Assembly (NCBI GenBank): GCA_905331475.1 | Contig: CAJNYU010004134.1 | Location: 107,844 to 171,843, forward strand | DNA from: Rotaria socialis | Lineage: Eukaryota > Rotifera > Eurotatoria > Philodinida > Philodinidae | Length of the DNA stretch: 64,000 nt | Direction of reading: 5' to 3' | Shown: one piece after another, positions 15,701 to 27,700 of the stretch | Layout of the letters: each line of letters opens with the position of its first letter | Numbering within the stretch: the stretch's first letter is position 1 | Position numbers and translations under genes: made by a program | Notes under the pieces: generated by a model | Seen by the model: the letters and a program-made list of their open reading frames with translations, nothing else | Database searches by the model: none | Told to the model about the DNA's origin: nothing

Positions 15701-18700
15701 GCAAAAGTCTCATCATTACCATGAAGGACTGTCGGTTACACATAAAAACCGATAATTTCATTTATCGAAGAAAAAAGCACTCACCATTGCGAAGCGGCGG
15801 GAATCATCGGAGCAGAACAAGCTTACTCGGCAGTAGGACGCCTAAAACTATTTTGAATTATTTTTCTAGCTACAAAAGAACTTGCCCGAAAGCGGTCCTG
15901 TACATGAAGTTGAAGAAACTACTACTGTCACATTGACAATACAATTACCCGAAGGTACATTTCATACAGAAGTTATACTACTGAAAAACAACGAAGAATT
16001 ACACCCGTCCGAACATATCAAATTGGCTAAAACATCGCCAACAACTGTTGAGATTCAAATCATCAGGGCTAAGCCTGATGATGAAGGAAAGTACAGTGTT
16101 CTTATCGACGGAAAAGAACAACCAGTAATGCAACTCAAAGTTATACCAAAGCCTGTTATACATCAGATAATGGAACTTCCTCAAACAAACTTTAAAGAAG
16201 GCGCAACGCTGACAATCAAATACCAGCTCGACACTATACCTGAAGAAACATTTGAATTTCTACGAAATGGAATACCTCTTACACCGGATGATCGAATTTC
16301 GACTAAGGTGGAAGATAATAAATATACGATCACCGTAAAAAATCTTCGTCCAGATGAAGATGAAGGTGTTTACACATTGAAATCAGATCATTTGATTCTG
16401 GACACACCGAATATCACTGTTGTGTCTCATGAGAAGAAATTGGATACCGAAATAAAAACTAGTGAAGAAGATATTGTCGCTTCTGGAATGCCGGAAGCAC
16501 CTTTGCTCGATAGTAGCACTGATCAGGTAATTTATCTGTAGAATTTATCTAGATACAATACGCCTCGACAGAAATATTAAATGTTTGCCACCAATGAGCA
16601 TCATAGGTCTGACTTAAAGAATAAATATTGTCATTCTCTGTCGTTCTAGGGTTCTGAAGAATCTCCTACATCAGATGAAATGAAACCGGCAGTAAATGTG
16701 ATACCAGTGGTGGAGAAAAAAGTCCCGAACGAATCTAATGTAGGATTTTAAGTATTGTTCGAAATAAATAAAATTGTTTTTGTTTGTTTGCAGGAAGAAG
16801 TTACCATGGAATCTGCTCTTGAGAAGCCATCAGATGAAGTAGTATTGCTTATTTTTATCTTTACTTCACTTTTAATTATTTACTTTAAATTTATATTCAG
16901 GTGCCAAAAGACGAAGAGAAAATAGATCGAAGTGAAATTGAGATTCCAATCGTTCGTATTCCAGCAGGTGACACAATATCGATTCGTGTACCTGATTCTA
17001 AAACAACAGAAGCAACTGAATTGAATCTATATATAAATGATGTACGTGTAACAACATTGGATGATGACGAAAGCCGCATTACTATTGAAAAAGATGGTGG
17101 AACCGATAACTACATTGTCGTATCGGATACCAAGCCGGAAGATGCTGGCCGATACAGTGTTGAATTCAGAGGGAAATTACAAACACTTTGTATGCTTGAA
17201 GTCATGCCCGCAAGGCTAAAAAAATCGGACGTTGAAATTCCGAAAACACAGGTTGCCGTTGAAGATGTAGGTGAGGAAGACGAGCAAAAACCGACCGATA
17301 TTCCAACATATGAAGTTGTCGAAGGCAATAGTGTTAATCTCAAAATTGAACAGCCAACAGGAACCGACATCACACAAATAGTTTTATTTAAAAATGGCCA
17401 AAAGCTTGAACCCAGTACTTGTTTGACAATATTGCCAACATCGTCAACCACTATTGAAATCAATTTAGAAAATGTCAAACCGGGCGATCAAGGTACCTAC
17501 TCAATTCAATTTGGTAATAAACCCAGTCAAAACCTAATGAACTTGCGAGTTCTAGCAAAACCTGTTATTCATGATTCTCTCCGGTTACCAAAAGAGGTGT
17601 TTGACGAAGGGGAAACGTTGACTATTCAATGTGAATTTGACAGTAAACCAGACGAACCATTGGTTTGGAAATTAAACGATATTCCTTTAACTCAACTTAA
17701 CGACGATAGAATTACAACTGAAACAGCTGCTGACGGAAAATCATACACTTTAACAGTTAAAGATCTACGGCCTAAACAACACGAAGGAGTCTACAAATTG
17801 GAAAGTTCACATTTGGTACTAGAGACACCATTTATTCGAGTCATCGAAAATGTCGAGGAAGAAGAAGTAGAAACAACTACCTTAGTTGAAGATGAAGAAA
17901 CAGAATCATTTGAATTACAAAGAAAACCAAAAATAGAACCCACACCAGACCAAGTAAGGGTGCTTCAAACTTCTTTCATTTTCCCTATAATTTCACTTTT
18001 CTATTTTAGAAACTTGAAACTATCACCAAAGAAACTGAATCAGAAAGTATCGATCAACAGCCATCACCTAAATTGGAAGAAGACACGACAACACTTCTGC
18101 AGCAACCACAGGGATCCACACCGAATCAAGAACCACAAGGACCCACACAGCCGGTTGAAGACAAACCAAAGACCGAACCAACGGCAGAAGAGAATCCGAA
18201 ATCATCTGAAGACGTAAAACTCAAGCCAGTGGATGAGGAAAAACCACAACCAGCTGAAGAGGTAAAACCCGAACCACTTAAAGAGGAAAAACCACAACCA
18301 GTGGAAGAAGAGAAACCAACACCCGTGGAGGAGGAAAAGCCACAACCAGCTGAAGAGGTAAAGTCCGAACTAATCGAAGAGGAAAAACCGCAACCAGTGA
18401 AAGAAGAGAAACCGACAACCGTCGAGGAGGAAACACCAAAACTAGTTGAAGAAGACACATCGAAACCAGTGGAAGAAGAAAAACCTAAGCCAGTGCAAGA
18501 GAAAATACCCCAGCCAGTTGAAGAAAAGAAACCGACACCAGTGGAGGAGGAAAAACCACAACCAGCTGAAGCGGTAAAACCCAAACCAGTGGAAGAGGAA
18601 AAATCTCAACCAGCGCAAGAAGAGAAACCAACACCTGTGGAGGAGGAAACTCCAAAACCACTTGAAGAAGAAACACCGAAACCGGTGGAAGAAGAAACAC

Positions 18701-21700
18701 CGAAACCGGTGGAAGAAGAAAAACCTAAGCCAGTGGAAGAGAAAATACGCCAGCCAGTTGAAGAAAAGAAACCAACACCAGTGGAGGACGAAAAACCACA
18801 ACCAGCTGAAGCGGTAAAACCCAAGCCAGTAGAAGAGGAAAAGCCGCAACCAGGGGAAGAAGAGAAACCAACACCCGTAGAGGAGGAAAAATCACAACCA
18901 TCTGAAGAGGTAAAACCCAAACCAGTGGAAGAGGAAAAACCTAAGCCAGTGGAAAAACAGAAACCGACACTAGTGGAGGAGGAAACACCAAAACCAGTTG
19001 AAAGAGGAATACCGAAACCAGCGGAAGAGATAAAATCAGAACCAGTAGAACAGGGAAAACCTAAGCCAGTGGAGGAGAAAACAGGAAAACTAACTGAAAA
19101 GGTAAAGACCGAACCAGCGAAAGAGGAAAGACTAAAACCTGTTGAAGAAGAAACGCCAGCATCAATAGAAGTGGGTAAACTAACACCAGCTGAAGAGGAA
19201 AAACGAAAATCGACTGAAGAGGTAAAGCCTGAGCAATCGGAAGATGAAAACCCCGAGTCAGTCGAAGATGGGAAACCCCAACCAGCGTCTCAAGAAATAC
19301 GAAAATGGATGGAGCAGGAAGAAACAAAACAACTGGAAGAGGAAATACCACAACTAGAAGAAGAAGGAAAACTTAACCTTGTAGACATGGAGAAAACTGA
19401 GCTAGTTGAGGAGGAGAAACCAAAACCTGTCGAAGAAGAAGCATCGAAATTAATCGAAGAGGTAAAAGATGCACTAGTGGAAGAAGAAATGCTAATACCA
19501 ATAGAAGAGAAAATGCCGAAGGTAGTTGAGAAAGAGAAAGCAGAACGACTAGAGAAGGCATTAGCAACATCTATGGTAGAGTAAAACTAAAACGGTGGCA
19601 TCGTAAAACTCAACCTTGTCTAGGATTTCAAATAGAGAATACTCAAAGAGTAGAGCCTAGCACAGTCGACGAAGAAAAACGAAACCCGATGCAAAAAAAT
19701 GAAAGGGAAACTAGGAAAATAATCGGATCATATAGAGGAAGAAAATTTGATAATTATGGAGAAACAGAATAAGAGCTAAAACCAATCAAAGTAGAATGAA
19801 AATGTGTTACTAGATAGTGATTGGGTCAGCTAGACTACCTTAAACGCAGATGGAATATGTGACTGGGCAAGCATAAAAGTGTCAGCCAGTTCATAAAGGA
19901 ATACTACGACCGATTGGAGAATAAGTACGAGGAGAACCAATCATAAGGCCAGAAAATAACACCCCGTCATATTCATTCTGCTTATGGACACTTTGTATCT
20001 AAATATTATACTGCTTTATCAATCAGCAACAAGGAATAATCAGTTCAGGAAAACAGAATGATAATTTCCGTTTGTATCATACGATCCGACAGACTTTTAG
20101 TTACTTTATCTATTATGAAACGTTCTGATGCGAGGAAAATACATTTTTATTCCATAACTTTCACGGAAAAGGCCGCTTCACACTACCCTCTTCAACAGAC
20201 CGCCACACTCCTACCACGTCAGAAGTATATCATAACAAATGTAACAACTACCACCGACTAACTCTAACATACACGTAACAGTAAAAGAGTGGTTTCAGTG
20301 TTAACATCAGGTCAGCGGTGATTTCTTAGAGTATTTCTTTCTAGCGCACGAGAACGCTGACTTGCTACTCACGCAGACGCATGCTTTCATAACTAATGTT
20401 CTAATTTGTCAATCTAGGAACCACTTTCTGAGTCAGTGCCAGAAACCACACCAGACGTTCCTCAAGAAGTACCAGAAGAAATCCAGGAAACTATTGAAGA
20501 ACAAAACGTTGAAGCACCGAAGCAACTACCTAAATTCATCAAGGATCTTAAACCCAATAAAACAACCATGCTTGAAGGTGAGCAACTGATCATCGAAGCA
20601 GAACTTGACATGACACCAACTACGGTCAAACTTTTATTAAACGGAGAAATCATACCTACAGATCGTGTCAAGACTGAGATCAAGGATAAAAAGATTAAAT
20701 TTACATTAGATAACATCAAACTAGATGAATCAGGAAAATTTTCGGTGAAAGTCAATGACGAGGTGGAAAGTAAACCAGTATCGATCACTGTCAATGCCGA
20801 TATTCCTAAATTCGTCAAGAATCTCACCATCAACAAGAAGCAGTTCGATGTTGGTGAAACACTCAATTTTGAGTGTACCCTGAACAAACCATTCAGCGAA
20901 ATCGTATGGCTCAAAGATGGTCAACCAATCGAGCAAGATGAGCATATTCAATTTACTCAAGATGGACCAAAACTTAAATTGACAATCAAGAATGCACAAC
21001 CTGACGATCATAGTGGCACTTATTCTGTGCAGGTGAAGACAATTGAAAGCGATATGATGACAGTTGCGGTGGTAGAGAAGCCATTAAGCTTTGTGAAGGA
21101 CCTAAACGCAAAAAAGGCGATTTTAGATGAAAATGAAACACTGGAATTTTTTTGTGAATTAAGCCGGCCGATAAAAGTTGGCGAAACAATTCAGTGGTAT
21201 TGCGGTGAAGGACGAATTCCTGTCGATAAAGAGTATGCAAGTGAAAAAGTGAATTTGGAGCTTCCAAGTGTGGACTCATCAATGTCCGGGGATTACTATC
21301 TGGAAATCTCTGGTCCCGATCTAGGAAAACCTTTGAAAAGTGCCACAGTCAAAGTAACGATCAAACCAGAAGAAATCAGATTTGTTAAACCGCTTCGGGC
21401 ATTGAAGAATCCATTGAATGAAGGTGAAGCATTAGTACTTGAGTGTGAATTAGATAAGCCAAATTATAAATCTGTACTGTTCTCACTCAACGAGAAACCA
21501 TTAACTGAAAATGAGGACAATCGTATACGAATAACTCACACTGGTAATAAATGGCAAATAAAGATTGATAATGTGAAGCAGGAAACTGATGCAGGTGAAT
21601 ATATGGTTACAGTCAATGAAAAAGTTTCTTCGCCGAAAGTTAAAATTACAATTATGAAACCGTTAAGATTCGTGGAAGATTTAAGTGTATCGAACTCTGA

Positions 21701-24700
21701 GCCATTCGTGGAGGAAACGATTACATTACAATGCGAATTATCGTCTCCATTACCTACTGGCGATAGTAAAGATCTTTCATTAACACTCAATGGAAAATCA
21801 TTATCAATTGACCAGACAAAGCGTTTAAAAGTTGATGTTAATTCAACAAACCCTAAAATTGTTTTCACTTTATCAAATGTTAAATTAAATGTTGACCAAG
21901 GAGATTATCAATTGAAAATTCTTCAGCCTCAAGAACTTCAATCGCAAAAAGTGAATGTTAAAGTTCGACCGAAACCAATTGAAATCATTCAACCATTACA
22001 ATGCGATAAAGGTGTTTTCGAAGAAGATACACTTGTACTTTCTACAAAATTAAACAATGTACCTGAAAATCCTACAATTGTTTGGTTAAAAGATGATAAA
22101 CCAATCGCTATTGATAATAAACGTATTCGCTCAATTCCATCGCGGGATGGACAACAATTCAAATTATCTATTGAAAATGTTAGATTAGATCAAAGTGGCA
22201 ATTACGCTTTAAAAATCGACGATGAAATTATTACTCAATGTGATATTAAAATACAATCAATTCCACTAAAAACTGTTACACCGTTAAAAATTATTGGAAC
22301 AGCTGTGGTTGCAGGTAATATCGAACTTGTAATTGAATTGAATCGTCCAAATATTCCATGTGTGTGGTTAAAAAATGATATTCCATTGGAAAATCAACCA
22401 GCACCAACAAAAGATCAAACAAAATATCGTTTGAAACTATCGAATTTAAAATTAGACGATTCAGGGGTCTACTCAATCAATTTTAATGATGGAGAACTTG
22501 TAGAACAGATTAATTTAAATGTTGCATTACCACCATTTGAATTTATTCAGCAGCTAAAATGTATTCCATCCGATGATATTGAAGAAGATTCAAATGTTAT
22601 TATGCAATGTGTTTTAAATAGACCTATTGATGATAACAATGTACCAGTCGCATTACTTAAAAATAGTAAAGTACTATCAGCAGCTGATAATGAACGAGTT
22701 AAAATTGAACGAGATGGAACAACATTGAAAGTTCATTTAAGTAATGTCAAACTTGATGATGCTGGTAAGATTTCACTTTACCTCGATTTATTTTCATCTT
22801 TCTTGCGTGTTAACTAGTTGTAATTTTTTAATAGTTAAGATTTTCTTTTAGAAAAAGAAAACATGTATAACTGTTCTTTTTTAAATGTTATTAAATTAAT
22901 TATATAATGATTTTCATTTTGAAGAATTCAAGATTGAGAAGATATTTTCACTTTGTCATTGAATGCTTCAGGGCATTATTGCATCATCTCGCTTGTTTTC
23001 AATCGAAAATGATATTATACTAGGATTTTATATTCTATGACGTATGCGTAAGAGAGATATTTAACAAACAAATGTATAAATTATTGCATTTTGCAATGAA
23101 AAATCTTTGGAGATCTTCATTCTATATAATTCATAGTTAAGTTTTAGGAAGAACCTGCTAGAATTCAGTGCATCAACATCCTTTTTATGTCGCTACCAAT
23201 TTTCAGGCATCTCAGATAGAATTCTTGTAATTGTAAATTCCATCTATGCTCAGTGATTGCTCCTCGTGTATCTTTATCTTCGTCTTCATTTTCTTTTCAT
23301 TTATTTCTTCTTAACAAATACTTCTATCAATATAGTCGAATCTAACATGTCCAATTATTAATTTTGACTTAGAAAATTTCGTTAACGTAGTAGTATTATG
23401 TAGATATAAATCAATCGTCTTCTTTAGGTATTTACAAAGTAACCATCGATAAAACAAATGATACCAGTACACGATTAAAAGTACACGATAAACCATTATC
23501 GATCATCAAACAACTTCACCTAGTTGACGCCACAGATGATAATAATACTGTTAGTGAAAATTCACCGTTTGAATTACTCATTCGTTATAATAAATCAGTG
23601 AGAAATGTTGTTCTTAACCGTGATAATAAACGCGTTTCAATTGATAAGCATACTCAAATAATCTATGAAGATAATTCATCATCTGTAAGAATTCGTTTCG
23701 ATGCAGCTCAACTTGATGATAAAGGAAAATGTGAAACAATTGTTAAAGATTCAACAGTTACGAATAAAGATGGCCTTCGAAGTCAATCAGTTACAATTCT
23801 TGTTAAACCATTACCTGTTTTATTCACTACCGATATTCAAGTATCGGCATCTGATCAGAATAATATTCCTGAAAAGACTGAATTAATTTTAACAACGACA
23901 ATCAATCAAGAAAAAGGTAAAATTAAATGGTTTTTCAATAATAAAGAAATAAAAGACGATCAAAATCATAAAATTATTGTAAAAAATCTACAACGGCAAT
24001 TAATCATTAAATCTACTGCAATTGCTGATTCAGGAATTTATACAGTTAAAAGCGATGATGATGAACGAACTGCTGAGTTAACAATTACAGGTAAATATTA
24101 TTTTTTGTTGATTATTTATTTATGGAAATAATGAAAAATATGATCATTGCTTTTTTTATTTATTTAAGATGATCTTCGATTCACAAAGGATTTAACGCCA
24201 TCAAATATAAATACAATGGAAGGTAAAGAAAATGAGCTTGTTTTTGAATGTGAAACATCCAAGTCAACAACTGTTCAATGGTTTCATGATCAACAAAAAT
24301 TATTACCGAATGAACTGAAAAAACATTATCAAATTGAGTCATTAAAAAATAATACAATACATAAATTACGTATATTACAGCCAGTTGCAGCTGATTCTGG
24401 CTTATATCGATGTGTCTTACCAACAAACATTGAAACACATTCACAATGTACTATTGAACCTGCTGGAGTCGATTTTCTTCAACATTTAACGACGCCTGTA
24501 CATGTTGAATATATGAAAAGTGCGTTACTTGAATGTGAACTTTCTAGACGGCCACAAAATATTGTTTGGAAAGATAAAAATGGACATGTTATTGAAGATA
24601 GTGATAAATATGAAATTATGAATAATGGAAAATTACAAGGTAACACAAAAGTTATCATCTTTTTTGAAAGTATAAGATACTAAAAATTTATCAAAATTAT

Positions 24701-27700
24701 TCCGTCGGACAGAAAAACATTGAAAGCAGTTCTCTTCTCAACGTTCGTAGATAGCATATCGACTAATTTTTAAAATTTTTATAGACGCCAATAGAAAAGT
24801 ACAGGGATAACTTGTTCATCTTAGTCTTGTATATATCATTATCTGTGAAAAAGAATTAAAATAGATTCTCTGAATTGACTTTCTATTTCTTTTGAATTAG
24901 ACAAAAAAAATCAAATTTTGTAAAAATGGGTTACTTCAATGTTAATAAAGCCAATATAGTATCATTTACTTTCAATAGGATAAAAAGTAGGATATGTATA
25001 CGGCTCAATAATATTTGATAAAGAGTTTTGTAGAATTTCTTTCAAAAAGCAAGTTAATTCTTGAGATACCGCAGGCACACTTTTCTTCTTGTATATGTAT
25101 TATGTGTAAGAATTCTTTTCAAAGAGTTTAATTTTTTTTCCTATATAGAATTATATTTTTCTCTTTCTGAAGTATGAATGCTTAGGAGGAAAAAAACAGA
25201 AGACTAAACTATTTATGTGACACTTAACTACTCCTAATAAAATGCAAATGTCTTTTATTAAAAAAAAAAATAGGTCTTATTATAAACGATTGTGATGAAA
25301 ATGACAATGGACAATATACAATAATTATTGATAATAACACATCTTCAACAGCTGAAGTTATTGTTGAACCTTTGGAGGAAAAAGTCCGATCACCATCACC
25401 AAAGCCTGAACCAGAAGAGCCAGTACAAGGAGGTTTTCGTACATTATTGCCTAATCAATTAAAAGCTGATGAAGACACGGATTTTATTCTTGAATGCGAA
25501 GTTAATAATCCTAAACAAGTAACTGATTGGTATTTAGATGATGATCTTATTCAAGATAATAGTCCTCGTTTTAAAATTATTAACGAGGGTACAAAGAGAA
25601 AATTAAAAGGTTCGTTTTATTTCTTTGAAAGAAAATAAAAACAAAACGTAGAATTTCTTAATTCTGTTTTATTTTTATTTTTTATAGTACTTAAAGCAGA
25701 ACTTGATGATACTGGAAATTATACATGCAAAGATCGTCAAAATAATAACACGACAAATTGTGATGTTAATGTTGTCAAAGCTTCTATTCGTATTATTAAA
25801 GGTTTACCAGAAACATTAATTGTACCTCAAGGTAAGAAATTTAATTTCTATAATCGAGTTCGTTGATATTCATTTAATTCAATAGAAGGATCAGTTCTTA
25901 TTACATATGAAGATTGTTTTTGTTCTTGATTAAATTTAATTCGAGTTTGTTGTTTAACTTGCGTCAGTAAAACGATTAGAATAGGATAACTATGAAGAGT
26001 AATAAATAAATAAATAATTGATTAAGATTATTTCAATAAAGCGTTTTAAATATTCATATCTATCCGGATTAATGAATAAATATTTATCGAACATATTGAT
26101 ATCAAAAAATATATATTATAAATATTTAAATGAATAAGAATTCATTGGAATTTATTTCTGGAACGTTTTCGATTCAAAGAAGTTCGAATGCGATTAATAT
26201 GAATTTCAATCCGATAGATAAGAAATAAAATAGATATTAGCATAAATGTAAATCGTCAGATAAATTATAATAAAAACCATACTTATTGAAGTTCTAATGT
26301 TTCAAAATAACCTGATAAACGTTGGGAGTTATCTATTCATCGGGCATTTTACTAGCAGAATAAATATCATTGTAATTACACTATATAAAGAAAATAGAAT
26401 TAAAAATGGTGTAGATTGTCTTGTCTATGCTAATCGTATGTTTTGCGAATGAAATATAAAAAATGTTCTCTCTAAACTTGCATATGCTATTAAATAACCA
26501 ATACCTGCTGATGCAACAACAAAAAGTTATGAAATCAAAATTATATAATAAACGATGTTGTTGTTCAGATATTATTGGAATTGTTGAATTAAACTAGTCG
26601 GTTAATATATGCAATAATGGTGTACTTAACATAGATAAAACTAAAGAAAATCCAAGTGAAAAATGATAAACATAAGTTAAATGTGTTCTTTGATAATTAT
26701 ATCGAAAATAACGTATTAAACTTAAGCATGAAAATACAACTCCGATTAGCATACTAATACATGTTACTATATAATATTCAAATCGAAATAAATCGATGTT
26801 TGTTATAGTAGTTGATGCTATTGTGTTCGTACTTTTATCATTGAATACAAAGAGTTGAAAAAGATTTAATGAATAAAAAAATAAGCCGCTGACAGATTTT
26901 TTAAGAAGAAAAAAAAGAGTTATAAAGAGAAATGAAAAATATGCCGTTGTGCATCTTTGAAAGATGCACTTCTGTAATTGTAATCAATGAGCTCTTCAAA
27001 AGAAAACAAGAAATAGGCAAATTAATGCACATCGCTGTCAAAAACTAATGATAAAGTAATACTAATTAACGCGTCATGAACGTATTATAAAATATAGAAC
27101 AAAAAAATATATATATTCTTAATCCATTATGATAATGATGGAACGAGAATTTCATTCGTAAAAGATTGTCATTCTTATATATTGAGAAAATTACTATTAT
27201 TAGAAAAGAAATCATATGAAAAATAATATGAAAAAAAAACTTTCTTTTTTACTTTTTTCAGGTGAACAATTAAAACTTGATGTTGAACTATCACATCCAA
27301 ATATTCCTGGTTGTCGTTTTATCAAAGATGATACAAATACACCTATTCGAAAAGATAAACGAACACGAATTACTGCTGACGGTACACATTACACACTTAT
27401 GATTGATAGTGTTTTACCGATGGGTGATAGTGGTACCTATGAGTTTTTAGCTCTAAATGATTCGCTAAGATCAACATGTAACGTTACTGTTAAACCTTTA
27501 CCAAGTAAAATAACGCAACCATTAAAAGATGTTACTTTACAAGAAAATCAAAATTTATCTCTTGAAGCACGTATTGATAACGAGCATGCACCAGTAGTTT
27601 GGTTTATTAATGGCAAAGAAATTCCTCCTGGTGGTGATGCACCTCACGTAACTATAATGTCAAAAGGACGACGTCATACATTAGTGGTACAAAAAGTTGA

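Noticed and set aside
13650..19570. Long antisense open frames (up to 310 codons) opposite the PEVK exons
   Set aside because: Their Leu/Phe/Ser repeats are the complement of the octapeptide repeat. The + strand frame joins Ig exons on both sides in phase, so it is the real one.
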